Assembly (NCBI RefSeq): GCF_006542425.1
Contig: NZ_VFID01000011.1
Span: 1 to 64,000, forward strand
Direction: 5' to 3'
Length of the DNA: 64,000 nucleotides
Source of the DNA: Pseudoxanthomonas sp. z9
GTDB taxonomy: Bacteria; Pseudomonadota; Gammaproteobacteria; Xanthomonadales; Xanthomonadaceae
The notes beneath the pieces were generated by a model. The model ran no database searches and was not told the DNA's origin. It was given only the letters and a program-made list of their open reading frames with translations. Shown in pieces: positions 34,215-42,697 of this stretch. Positions within the stretch are counted from its first letter, which is position 1. Each line of letters begins with the position of its first letter. Both the position numbers and the translations under genes were made by a program.

Positions 34215-36494
34215 ATGACGACTGTTGGCAATCTCGGTTTCCCGCGCATCGGCGTGCGCCGGGAACTCAAGCGGGCGCTGGAAGCCCATTGGCGCGGCGA
34301 CGCCACCGGCGAAGAACTGCACGCCACCGCGCGCGCGCTGCGTCTCCGCCATTGGCGCCTGCAGGTCGACGCGGGCGTCGATGTCGTGCCGTGCAACGAC
34401 TTTTCGCTGTACGACCACGTGCTCGACACCGCCTTCCTGTTCGACGCCATCCCGGAACCCTATCGCGCGCTGGCCGATGCGGATCCGCTGGCGGCCTATT
34501 TCGCCCTGGCGCGGGGACGGCAACAGGACGGGGTGGATCTGCGCGCGCTGGAAATGACCAAGTGGTTCGACACCAACTACCACTACCTGGTGCCGGAACT
34601 GCACCGCGAACAGGGTTTCCGCCTGCGTGGCGACAAGCCGCTGCTCGAGTTCAACGAGGCGCGTGCGGCCGGTTTCAACGCGCGGCCGGTGCTGCTGGGG
34701 CCGGTGAGCTTCCTGCGCCTGTCCAAGGCGAGCGATGGCGGCGATCCGCTGGCGCTGCTCGAACGCCTGCTGCCGCCTTACGCGGAGCTGCTGTCGCAGC
34801 TGGCCACCGCCGGCGCCGAATGGGTGCAGATCGATGAGCCCTGCCTGGTGCTGGATGCCGACCCGGCGCTGCAACAGGCCTACCGGCACGCCTACACCGC
34901 CCTGGCGCAAGCGACGCGCCCGAAGCTGCTGCTGGCCACCTATTTCGGCGACCTGGGCGGGAACCTGCCGCTGGCGGCGACCCTGCCGGTCGATGGCCTG
35001 CATTTGGATCTGGTGCGCGGGCTGGATCAACTCGACGCCGTGCTCAAAATCGTGCCGAAGGAACGGACGCTGTCGCTCGGCCTGATCGACGGCCGCAACA
35101 TCTGGCGCGCCAATCTCGACAACGCGCTGGTGCTCGCGCGCTACGCGCAGGGCCATGTCGGTGCCGACCGGCTGTGGCTGGCGCCGTCCTGCTCCCTGCT
35201 GCACGTGCCGGTGGACGTGGAAGGCGAAACCGGGCTGGATGCCGAACTGCATGGCTGGCTGGCATTCGCGCGGCAGAAGCTGGAGGAACTGCGCCTGCTG
35301 GCGACCGCCCTGGACGATGCGCCCGCGGCCGGGCCCGCGCTGGCCATCGCCCGCGAGCGCCACGAAAGCCGTCGCCGTTCCGCGCGCGTGCACCGGCAAG
35401 AGGTGGCGGAGCGCCTGGCTGCGCTGACTCCCGCCGCCGCCCGCCGTTCTTCGCCCCATCCCGAACGCCGCGCACGCCAGCAGGACGGCCTGCGCCTGCC
35501 GCCGTATCCGACCACGACCATCGGCTCCTTTCCGCAGACGCTGGAAGTACGCCAGGCCCGTGCGCTCAACCGCAGCGGGAAACTGCCCGATGCGGAATAC
35601 GACGCCTTCCTGGCGACCGAGATCGCGCGCTGCGTGCGCCTGCAGGAGGAGCTCGACATCGACGTGCTGGTGCACGGCGAGTTCGAGCGCAACGACATGG
35701 TCGAGTACTTCGGCGAGCAGCTCGATGGCTTCGCCTTCACCCGCAACGGCTGGGTGCAGAGCTACGGCTCCCGCTGCGTGAAGCCGCCGATCATCTTCGG
35801 CGACGTGGTGCGGCCGGCCCCGATGACGGTGCGCTGGTCGCGGCACGCGCAATCACTCACGTCCCGGCCGATGAAGGGCATGCTGACCGGGCCGGTGACG
35901 GTGCTGCAATGGTCCTTCGTGCGCGACGACCAGCCGCGCGCCCGGACCTGCCGGCAGATCGCACTGGCGTTGCGCGACGAGGTCCGCGATCTGGAAGCCG
36001 CCGGCATCGGCGTGATCCAGATCGACGAACCGGCGCTGCGCGAGGGGCTGCCGCTGCGCAGGGCCGATTGGCCGCGGTACCTGGACTGGGCCGTGGAATG
36101 TTTCCGCATCACCGCCGCGGTGGCGGCCGATGAAACCCAGATCCACACCCACATGTGCTATTCCGAGTTCAACGACATCATCGAAGCCGTGGCGGCGATG
36201 GACGCCGACGTGATCTCCATCGAGACCTCGCGCTCGCGAATGGAACTGCTGGATGCATTCGTGAAGTTCCGCTATCCGAACCAGATCGGGCCCGGCGTGT
36301 ACGACATCCACTCGCCGCGGGTTCCGGACAGCGGCGAGATGCACGCGCTGCTGGACAAGGCGCGCGAGGTCCTGGCGCCGGAGCAGATCTGGGTCAATCC
36401 GGACTGCGGGCTGAAGACGCGTGGCTGGCCGGAGACCCGCGCGGCGCTGGAGGCGATGGTGGCGGCGGCGAAGAGGATGCGGGCCGCGGCGTGA
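34215..36494 (+). CDS. metE: Cobalamin-independent methionine synthase
   Basis: 759 residues, the full length of MetE, which transfers a methyl group from 5-methyl-THF-triglutamate to homocysteine. The N-terminal half starts [18 protein letters not shown]; zinc ligands are visible in the C-terminal half ([14 protein letters not shown] and [11 protein letters not shown]), and [17 protein letters not shown] opens the catalytic domain. ATG 34215 has GAGGA eight bases upstream; ATG 34200 is followed by RTCI, not seen in the family. A cobalamin riboswitch precedes it, implying that a B12-dependent MetH is encoded elsewhere. Confidence 0.97.
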   Translation: MTTVGNLGFPRIGVRRELKRALEAHWRGDATGEELHATARALRLRHWRLQVDAGVDVVPCNDFSLYDHVLDTAFLFDAIPEPYRALADADPLAAYFALARGRQQDGVDLRALEMTKWFDTNYHYLVPELHREQGFRLRGDKPLLEFNEARAAGFNARPVLLGPVSFLRLSKASDGGDPLALLERLLPPYAELLSQLATAGAEWVQIDEPCLVLDADPALQQAYRHAYTALAQATRPKLLLATYFGDLGGNLPLAATLPVDGLHLDLVRGLDQLDAVLKIVPKERTLSLGLIDGRNIWRANLDNALVLARYAQGHVGADRLWLAPSCSLLHVPVDVEGETGLDAELHGWLAFARQKLEELRLLATALDDAPAAGPALAIARERHESRRRSARVHRQEVAERLAALTPAAARRSSPHPERRARQQDGLRLPPYPTTTIGSFPQTLEVRQARALNRSGKLPDAEYDAFLATEIARCVRLQEELDIDVLVHGEFERNDMVEYFGEQLDGFAFTRNGWVQSYGSRCVKPPIIFGDVVRPAPMTVRWSRHAQSLTSRPMKGMLTGPVTVLQWSFVRDDQPRARTCRQIALALRDEVRDLEAAGIGVIQIDEPALREGLPLRRADWPRYLDWAVECFRITAAVAADETQIHTHMCYSEFNDIIEAVAAMDADVISIETSRSRMELLDAFVKFRYPNQIGPGVYDIHSPRVPDSGEMHALLDKAREVLAPEQIWVNPDCGLKTRGWPETRAALEAMVAAAKRMRAAA

Positions 36495-36503
36495 TGCGGC
36501 CAG

Positions 36504-36534
36504 GCCGTGGCGCGACGCATGCGCGCGCCACGGC
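36504..36534. terminator. Strong hairpin between convergent metE and thioesterase genes
   Basis: An 11-bp perfect stem GCCGTGGCGCG/CGCGCCACGGC with a 9-base loop, between the stops of metE and the thioesterase gene. No U run on either side, so it may be a pausing or mRNA-protecting structure rather than a true intrinsic terminator. Confidence 0.4.
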
Positions 36535-36562
36535 GTCCGCGCTCCGCGGATGGGGACGGGCC

Positions 36563-36979
36563 TCAGTCCTGCACGACCGGCGGCGGCAGCGGCGGAGCCT
36601 GGGTAGGCCGGCCTAGCGGATCCAGCGCGATCATCACGAAGTGGCCGCGCGTGCACAGCTTGCGCTCGCCGCTCAGCAGATCCTCGGTGATGACCTCGAC
36701 ATCGACGTTCATCGAACTGCGCCCGACCTTGACGATGCGGGCGATGACCTCGACCAGATCGCCCTTGTGGATCGGCTGGTTGAAATCCACCTGCTCCGAG
36801 CGCGCGGTGACTACGGTGGTGCGCGCGTAGCGCGAGGCGGCGATGAAGGCGGACATGTCCATCCACGCCAGTGCCTGGCCGCCGAACAGCGTGCCCAGGT
36901 GGTTGGTGTGGTCCGGGAAGACCATGTGCAGCAGGCGCGCCTCGGTCGGGCGCGGATCGGACAGGGAATGTTCGGACAT
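36563..36979 (-). CDS. Acyl-CoA thioesterase (YciA-like hotdog)
   Basis: 138-residue single hotdog-fold thioesterase. MVFPDHTNHLGTLFGGQALA carries the Asn-His-x-Gly-x-Leu-x-Gly-Gly motif with the Asp (WMDMSAFIAASRYA) that activates water; VTARSEQVDFNQPIHKGDLV follows. The family hydrolyses short to long acyl-CoA thioesters (E. coli YciA prefers many CoA esters). GGAG is seven bases before the ATG. Convergent with metE, and 61 bp from a REP repeat on the other side. Confidence 0.92.
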   Translation of the reverse strand: MSEHSLSDPRPTEARLLHMVFPDHTNHLGTLFGGQALAWMDMSAFIAASRYARTTVVTARSEQVDFNQPIHKGDLVEVIARIVKVGRSSMNVDVEVITEDLLSGERKLCTRGHFVMIALDPLGRPTQAPPLPPPVVQD

Positions 36980-37050
36980 GCGGTGCTCCGTGGTGCCAGT
37001 GCCTCCCGGGCGCATCCTAGCGCAGGAAATGGATTCCGGAATGAATCCCT

Positions 37051-37119
37051 GTGGGAGCGACGTCAGTCGCGAAAGCTCCTGATCCGGCCGAAGAACATCG
37101 CGACCGACGTCGCTCCCAC
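37051..37119. repeat. REP-like inverted repeat, copy 2
   Basis: 69 bp: GTGGGAGCGACGTCAGTCGC ... CGCGACCGACGTCGCTCCCA. Same arms as 12815-12881 with one change (CGACCG for CGACTG), different loop. Lies between the thioesterase start and the nrdB stop, 22 bp beyond the nrdB stop codon, so it may fold at the 3' end of the nrd transcript. Confidence 0.85.
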
Positions 37120-37140
37120 AAGGTGGTTTACGGGGAACAA

Positions 37141-38160
37141 TCAGAACGCGTGGTCGAAACCGACTTCGCCCTGCACGCCAACCTGGTAGGCCGAGACGCG
37201 GCGTTCGAAGAAGTTGGTCAGCTCCTGCACGTCCTGCAGTTCCATGAACGGCAGCGGGTTGCGCACGTTGTACTTCTTCTCCATGCCCAGCTTGACGAAG
37301 TGCTGGTCGGCGCAATGCTGCAGATACTGGCGCATGTCGCGGGTGGAGATGCCGGCCACGCCACCGGACAGCACGTCCTCGGCGAACTGCACCTCGCACT
37401 CGATGGCCTCGGCCAGCATGTCGTAGACCTGCTGGCGCATGGTGTCGTCGAACAGGTCGGGCTCTTCCTCGCGCACCGTCCGCACCGACTCGAACGCGAA
37501 CTCCATGTGGCAGCTCTCGTCGCGGAACACCCAGTTGGTGCCCGAGGCCAGGCCCGGCAGCAGGCCGCGCGAGCGGAAGTAGTACACGTAGGCGAAGGCG
37601 GCGAAGAAGAACAGGCCTTCGATGCAGGCGGCGAAGCAGATCTGGTTGAGCAGGAACTGGCGGCGCTGATCGCGGGTCTCGATCCGGCGCAGGTCCTGGA
37701 TCGAGTCGATCCACTTGAAGCAGAACTCGGCCTTCTTGCGGATGGAGGGGATGTTCTCCACCGCCGCGAACGCCTTGACCCGTTCGGCCGGGTCCGGCAG
37801 GTAGTTGTCCAGCAGGGTCAGGTAGAACTGCACGTGCAGCGCCTCCTCGTACAGCTGGCGCGACAGGTACATGCGCGCTTCCGGCGCGTTGAGGTGCTGG
37901 TAGAGGTTGAGCACCAGGTTGTTGGACACGATCGAATCGCCGGTGGCGAAGAACGCGACCAGCCGGTGGATCAGGTGGCGATCGGCCGGGTTCATCTTGT
38001 CGTGCAGATCGCTGATGTCGATCTGGAAATTGATTTCCTCGACCGTCCAGGTGTTCTTGATCGCATCGCGGTACATCTCGTAGAACTGCGGGTAGCGCAT
38101 CGGGCGCAAGGTCAGTTCGAAGCCGGGGTCAAGCAACATCTGGCGGGGTTGGGCGGACAT
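37141..38160 (-). CDS. nrdB: Ribonucleoside-diphosphate reductase class Ia, beta subunit
   Basis: 339-residue R2 protein carrying the di-iron/tyrosyl radical cofactor of aerobic ribonucleotide reductase. Iron ligands: Asp75 (ATGDSIV), Glu106 and His109 (YEEALHVQF), Glu in ACIEGLFFF, Glu and His in RDESCHMEF. The radical tyrosine is kept: Tyr113 in HVQFYLTLLD, four residues after His109 as in mammalian R2, so it is not a Phe-type Ic protein. It is the last gene of the nrd operon, downstream of nrdA but separated by a 73-bp repeat array. AGGAAGA precedes the ATG. The C-terminal VGFDHAF would dock to NrdA. Confidence 0.96.
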   Translation of the reverse strand: MSAQPRQMLLDPGFELTLRPMRYPQFYEMYRDAIKNTWTVEEINFQIDISDLHDKMNPADRHLIHRLVAFFATGDSIVSNNLVLNLYQHLNAPEARMYLSRQLYEEALHVQFYLTLLDNYLPDPAERVKAFAAVENIPSIRKKAEFCFKWIDSIQDLRRIETRDQRRQFLLNQICFAACIEGLFFFAAFAYVYYFRSRGLLPGLASGTNWVFRDESCHMEFAFESVRTVREEEPDLFDDTMRQQVYDMLAEAIECEVQFAEDVLSGGVAGISTRDMRQYLQHCADQHFVKLGMEKKYNVRNPLPFMELQDVQELTNFFERRVSAYQVGVQGEVGFDHAF

Positions 38161-38181
38161 GTCGTGTTCTTCCTGTTTTAG

Positions 38182-38740
38182 CTCCTTCCCCCGCAAGCGG
38201 AGGAAGGTCGGGATGGGGCAAACGGGCCAGGCGGCACCCGTTCGCGGATTTCTGCTCCTTCCCCCGCCTGCGGGGGAAGGCTGGGATGGGGGCAAACGGG
38301 CCGGGCTGCACCCGTTCGCGGATTTCTGCCCCTTCCCCCGCTGGCGGGGAAAGGTTGGGATGGGGCAAACGGTCCGGACTGCACCCGTTCGCGGATTTCT
38401 GCCCCTTCCCCCGCTGGCGGGGAAAGGTTGGGATGGGGCAAACGGTCCGGACTGCATCCGTTCGCGGATTTCTGCCCCTTCCCCCGCTGGCGGGGAAAGG
38501 TTGGGATGGGGCAAACGGTCCGGACTGCACCCGTTCGCGGATTTCTGCCCCTTCCCCCGCTGGCGGGGAAAGGTTGGGATGGGGCAAACGGTCCGGACTG
38601 CATCCGTTCGCGAATTTCCGCCCCTTCCCCCGCCTGCGGGGGAAGGCTGGGATGGGGGCAAACGGGCCGGGCGGCACCCGTTCGCGGATTTCTGCCCCTT
38701 CCCCCGCTGGCGGGGGAAGGTTGGGATGGGGGCGAACGAA
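38182..38740. repeat. 73-bp tandem repeat array between nrdA and nrdB
   Basis: Units start at 38210, 38283, 38357, 38430, 38503, 38576, 38649 and 38723 (period 73, once or twice 74), with a half unit before 38210. Each unit contains GGGATGGGGCAAACGG, CACCCGTTCGCGGATTTCTG and the hairpin CCTTCCCCC...GGGGAAGG. Copies differ by only a few bases, so the array is recently expanded or homogenised. Because 73 is not a multiple of three, apparent ORFs run through it on both strands; none is a gene. 38741-38956, between the array and the nrdA stop, holds a further ACCCTCCCCC repeat fragment and no gene. Confidence 0.9.
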
Positions 38741-38956
38741 GTGGAGGCCTGTCCGTCTGCGAAAAAAAGCGTGATGAAGTTAAACGAGTCTCCGGTGGGC
38801 ATTCCGGCGGTTTGTCTTCAATGGCTTCGGCCTTGCCCCCACCCTGACCCTCCCCCACGAGCGGGAGAGGGGACTTTTCAATGGGGAATTGGCGCATCCG
38901 TGCGCCGGAACCTCCCTGTTCCGTAATCCGTCGGCAGCACCGACATGGGGAAATGC

Positions 38957-41386
38957 TTACTGGCACGCCTCGCAGGCTTCCGGGTTCTCCAGCGAGCACG
39001 ACACCGCGTCCACCGCCGTGTAGGCCGGCTTCGGCGCCTCGCTGCCCACGCTGCTGACCGTGGTCTTGGCGATGCGGGTGGCCGGGCGCGAGCGCAGGTA
39101 GTACGTGGTCTTGATGCCCTGTTTCCACGCGTACATGTACATGGACGACAGTGCGCCGATGTTCGGGCTTTCCATGAACAGGTTGAGCGAGGCCGACTGG
39201 TCGATATAGGCGCCGCGCTCGGCGGCCATGTCGATCAGCGATCGCATCGGCAGCTCCCATGCGGTGCGATAGATCTGCCGCAGCGGTTCCGGAATCTGGA
39301 CGATGCCCTGGATCGAACCCTCCGCCAGCTTGATCGCGTCGCGCATCTCCGGGGTCCACAGGCCCAGCTGCTTCAGTTCGGCCACCAGGTAGCGGTTGAC
39401 CTGCAGGAAGTCGCCGGACAGGGTCTCGCGCTTGAACAGGTTGGAGATCTGCGGTTCCACGCATTCGTAGCAGCCGGCGATCGAGGCGATGGTCGCGGTC
39501 GGGGCGATGGCGATCAGCAGCGAGTTGCGCAGGCCATGCTCGCGGATACGCGCGCGCAGCGCGTCCCAGCGCGCGCCGTCCTGCGGCGCCACGTTCCAGG
39601 CGTCGAACTGCAGTTCACCGGAGGCCGCGCGGGTGTCGGCGAAGGACGGATGGCGGCCGCGTTCCTCGGCCAGCTCGCACGAGGTTTCCAGCGCGTGGAA
39701 ATAGATGGTCTCGGCGATCTTCTGCGACAGCGCGCGCGCCTCGGTGCTGTCGAACGCCAGCCGCTTGCGGAAGAACACGTCCTGCAGGCCCATGCAGCCC
39801 AGGCCGACCGGGCGCCAGCGCAGGTTGCCGCGGCGCGCCGATTCGATCGGGTAGAAGTTCAGATCGATCACCCGATCCAGCTGGCGCACCGCCAGCCGCA
39901 CGGTTTCGGCCAGGCGTTCGAAATCGAAGTCGCCGTACTCGTCGAAATGGCGGGCGAGGTTGATCGAGCCCAGGTTGCAGACCGCGGTCTCCTCGGCCGA
40001 GGTGATCTCCAGGATCTCGGTGCACAGGTTGGACAGGTGGATGACGTTGTTCGCGCGCAGGGTCTGGTTGCTGGCGCGGTTGCACTTGTCCTTGAAGGTC
40101 ATCCAGCCGTTGCCGGTCTCGGCCAGCGTGCGCATCATCCGCGCGTACAGCTTGCGCGCCGGCACCGCCTTGGCGGCCCTGCCCTGGGTCTCGGCCTGCA
40201 GGTAGGCCTGCTCGAAGGCCTCGCCGTACAGATCAGTCAGTTCCGGCACGACCCGCGGATCGAACAGCGACCACTCCTGGTCGGCCTCCACCCGCTTCAT
40301 GAACAGATCCGGCACCCAGTTGGCCAGGTTGAGGTTGTGGGTACGGCGCGATTCGTCGCCGGTGTTGTCGCGCAGTTCCAGGAAATCCTCGACGTCGGCG
40401 TGCCAGGTTTCCAGGTACACGCAGGCCGCGCCCTTGCGCTTGCCGCCCTGGTTGACCGCCGCGACCGAGGAGTCCAGCGTCTTCAGCCACGGCACGATGC
40501 CGTTGGAATGGCCGTTGGTGGACTTGATCAGCGAACCGCGCGAGCGCACCCGCGTGTAGCTGACGCCGATGCCGCCGCTGAACTTGGACAACTGGGCGAT
40601 GTCGCCGTACTTCTGGTAGATCGATTCCAGCGAATCCTGCGGCGAATCCAGCAGGAAGCACGAGGACAACTGCTCATGGGTGGTGCCGGAATTGAACAGG
40701 GTCGGCGAGCTGGGCAGGTAGTCCAGGTTGCCCATCCGGCGGTATAGCGCCAGCGCTTCGGACACGTCCTCGCTGAGCGCGCAGGCGATGCGCAGGAAGA
40801 ACTGTTGCGGGGTCTCGATGACCTTGCGGGTGTGCGGATGGCGCAGCAGGTAGCGGTCGTACAGGGTGCGCAGGCCGAAGTAGTCGAAATGCAGGTCCAG
40901 CGCGGCGTCCAGTGCGTCGTTGAGCTTGCGCGCGTTGGTCTGCACGAAGTTCAGCAGGCGATCGTTGATCAGGCCGACCTCGTGGCCGCGCGTCACCGAC
41001 TGCGAGAACGCGTGGATTTCCTGCCCGGTCACTTCCTTGGCGATGTAGCTGGCCAGCAGGCGTGCGGCCAGCCGGCTGTATTCGGGTTCCTCGGCGGTCA
41101 GCAGCGCGGCGGTGCGGATGGACAGTTCGTCCAGTTCGCGCGTGCTGGCGCCGTCGTACAGGCCGGAGATGGTGCGGGTGGCCACGCGCATCGGGTCGAT
41201 GGCGTGCAGCCCCTCGCAGCTGCGCTGCACCGCGCGGACGATCTTGTTCAGATCCACCGGCTCGCGGCTGCCGTTGCGCTTGGTCACGCTCATCGCGGTG
41301 GCGGTGGGCGGCGAGGTCAACAGGAATGCGTCCTTCTGGGACGGGGAGACGTCGGTTGCGGCGACGGCGGTATCGGTCGGGGTCAC
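38957..41386 (-). CDS. nrdA: Ribonucleoside-diphosphate reductase class Ia, alpha subunit
   Basis: 809-residue catalytic subunit that reduces ribonucleotides to deoxyribonucleotides using the radical from NrdB and C-terminal thiols. N-terminal ATP-cone (TKRNGSREPVDLNKIVRAVQ, about 34-53) for allosteric activity control; GIGVSYTRVRSRGS and KGAACVYLETWHADVEDFLE in the core; NLCTEILEITSAEETAVCNLG with active-site cysteines; radical-transfer tyrosines near SMYMYAWKQGIKTTYYLR; and a C-terminal Cys pair in EACEACQ. The start codon is GTG with AGGAAG five bases upstream. Preceded by a cobalamin riboswitch, so B12 should turn off this enzyme. Confidence 0.96.
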   Translation of the reverse strand: MTPTDTAVAATDVSPSQKDAFLLTSPPTATAMSVTKRNGSREPVDLNKIVRAVQRSCEGLHAIDPMRVATRTISGLYDGASTRELDELSIRTAALLTAEEPEYSRLAARLLASYIAKEVTGQEIHAFSQSVTRGHEVGLINDRLLNFVQTNARKLNDALDAALDLHFDYFGLRTLYDRYLLRHPHTRKVIETPQQFFLRIACALSEDVSEALALYRRMGNLDYLPSSPTLFNSGTTHEQLSSCFLLDSPQDSLESIYQKYGDIAQLSKFSGGIGVSYTRVRSRGSLIKSTNGHSNGIVPWLKTLDSSVAAVNQGGKRKGAACVYLETWHADVEDFLELRDNTGDESRRTHNLNLANWVPDLFMKRVEADQEWSLFDPRVVPELTDLYGEAFEQAYLQAETQGRAAKAVPARKLYARMMRTLAETGNGWMTFKDKCNRASNQTLRANNVIHLSNLCTEILEITSAEETAVCNLGSINLARHFDEYGDFDFERLAETVRLAVRQLDRVIDLNFYPIESARRGNLRWRPVGLGCMGLQDVFFRKRLAFDSTEARALSQKIAETIYFHALETSCELAEERGRHPSFADTRAASGELQFDAWNVAPQDGARWDALRARIREHGLRNSLLIAIAPTATIASIAGCYECVEPQISNLFKRETLSGDFLQVNRYLVAELKQLGLWTPEMRDAIKLAEGSIQGIVQIPEPLRQIYRTAWELPMRSLIDMAAERGAYIDQSASLNLFMESPNIGALSSMYMYAWKQGIKTTYYLRSRPATRIAKTTVSSVGSEAPKPAYTAVDAVSCSLENPEACEACQ

Positions 41387-41580
41387 GGGGCTTCCTCCAT
41401 GCGTGATGCACGCGGCGACCTGTCCCTCGCAGGCAGCGGAAGGCCGGATGAAGCATCAGGGTGGGGAAGCGGCGTCGCAGGGACCGCGACCGTGGGAACG
41501 GATGGCCGGCCTGCTTCACCAGCCATCTCCCCCCGGAGATTCCGCGGCCGGCACCGCGCGGTGTGCAACGCGCGGCTGTC

Positions 41581-41765
41581 GGCAGGTCTTCGGACTCGTG
41601 GACGCGGAAGCTTCGCTTCCTCCTAGCCCGTCGCTTCCCAAGGCAAGGCGCCTCAGTGCCAATGACGGGTTCGTTTCCACCTACCGCTGCGGGGCAGCGC
41701 CGGCATTCGACCGGCTTCCCTTTTCATCCCCTGGCTTGCGGCCGGAGGAACCGACGGCCACAAGA
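41581..41765 (-). promoter_or_regulatory. Cobalamin riboswitch upstream of nrdA
   Basis: Minus-strand aptamer reading AAAAGGGAAGCCGGTC, GCTGCCCCGCAGCGG, GGCACTGAGGC, GGGAAGCGACGGG, and ending in the B12 box AGTCCGAAGACCTGCC (41581-41596), again an exact consensus match. It is homologous in order to the metE switch. The 194 bases between it and the GTG start of nrdA (41387-41580) contain GC-rich stems but no U-run terminator, so control may be at translation or by Rho. B12-regulated class Ia RNR implies a class II (B12-dependent) enzyme elsewhere. Confidence 0.92.
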
Positions 41766-41805
41766 TAGTGGGGGCATATGGGAGCGTCAACACCAAATAT
41801 GGTGC
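41758..41805 (-). promoter_or_regulatory. Candidate NrdR boxes at the nrdA promoter
   Basis: Two palindrome-like sites, GCACCATATTTGGTGT (41790-41805) and CCCACTATCTTGTGGC (41757-41772), overlap the -35 and the -10. The first matches the NrdR box pattern acaCwAtATaTwGtgt well, the second less well. Their centres are 33 bp apart, close to the roughly 31-bp spacing typical of NrdR box pairs. If real, nrdAB is controlled by both NrdR (ATP/dATP) and B12. Confidence 0.4.
41762..41790 (-). promoter_or_regulatory. nrdA promoter
   Basis: On the minus strand: -35 TTGACG (41785-41790), 17-base spacer, -10 TATCTT (41762-41767), start near 41755, immediately upstream of the aptamer. Same -35 and spacing as the metE promoter. 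Confidence 0.7.
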
Positions 41806-41858
41806 CGACGCTGTTGTGAAACCCGACACCTTGCAGTGGCGGGCGTTCCACGCGATGA

Positions 41859-42539
41859 CTACTTCACGAAGCGGATCGCCGCCAGCGCTTCGCGCAGGCG
41901 CGCCTGCGCGACGGCCCCCTCGAACGGCGGCGTGCGCGGCGGGTCGTAGACCTCCGGGCGGGTGCCGACCACCAGCAGGTCGATGGCGTAGCAGCGTTGC
42001 TGGCGCACCGCGCGGTAGGCGTCCACGGTCAGGTAGTGGCTCATCGCCGCGTCGCTGGCGCGGAAGTGGCGGAACGGTTGGCCATCGATGCGGACTTCGT
42101 CGCGTGGCGTGGGCAGCGCCGAATCGGAAACCTCCAGGCAGCGGGCCACGCTGTCCGCGTCGTCGCTGACGCCCACGCGCAGTTCCGCCGCCGTCACCTC
42201 GTTGGAGCCGTCCAGCACCAGCGCGGCCACTGCCTTGCCGCGGCTGTCGGCCTGGGCGAACGCCTTCCAGTCACCGGTGGCCAGATAGCTGCGGCGGAAG
42301 TCGCGGCGCAGGGTGAAACCGGGCCACGGCAGGATCGCCACGCCCAGCGCTTCGTCCACGAACTGTGCCTGCAAGGCGATGCGCGAGGCCTGCGCATCGG
42401 ACACCGGCGGAGGCGGAGGCGGCGGCGTGGTCGCGGCCGCGCGCGTGGCGGGCGTGGCGTTGGCGATATCGACGGGATGTTCCGGCTGGCAGGCCGACAG
42501 CAGGCTCAACAGACAGACCGCACTCAGGCGTTGATTCAT
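41859..42539 (-). CDS. Hypothetical lipoprotein
   Basis: 226 residues with a lipoprotein signal (LSAVCLLSLLSACQPE, lipidated Cys near 17), an Ala/Thr/Pro linker with a run of seven prolines, and a globular domain of about 170 residues containing RRDFRRSYLATGDWKAFAQ, DGQPFRHFRASDAAMSHYLT, QRCYAIDLLVVGTRPEVYD. No family recognised. Two cysteines in the mature domain (RCLEV, QRCYAI) could pair in the periplasm. It precedes tatC in direction but is read away from it, divergent from nrdA regulatory sequence at its end. Role unknown. Confidence 0.75.
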   Translation of the reverse strand: MNQRLSAVCLLSLLSACQPEHPVDIANATPATRAAATTPPPPPPPVSDAQASRIALQAQFVDEALGVAILPWPGFTLRRDFRRSYLATGDWKAFAQADSRGKAVAALVLDGSNEVTAAELRVGVSDDADSVARCLEVSDSALPTPRDEVRIDGQPFRHFRASDAAMSHYLTVDAYRAVRQQRCYAIDLLVVGTRPEVYDPPRTPPFEGAVAQARLREALAAIRFVK

Positions 42540-42697
42540 CGATCTTCCTTTCTCGTTCGCATCAGCGCGGGCGAGTCTGGCAAAGCGAGAATGAACGTAC
42601 CCGGGCCACGGCAACGAACGGTTCAGGCTCGCGGCTTCAGCAATGTGGAGAGGAATTCACGTCGCCGATCACGCGATGCGATCAGCATGAATGCGGA

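Noticed and set aside
37141-38160. NrdB as a class Ic (manganese/iron, Phe) protein
   Set aside because: The radical tyrosine is present four residues after the ligand His, as in class Ia.
38182-38740. CRISPR array
   Set aside because: The whole 73-bp unit is repeated with no unique spacers, and no cas genes are near.
38178-39464. Long ORFs on both strands through the repeat array (Pro/Gly-rich, up to 428 aa)
   Set aside because: They translate the 73-bp repeat in several frames, lack starts and domains, and are explained by the repeat.
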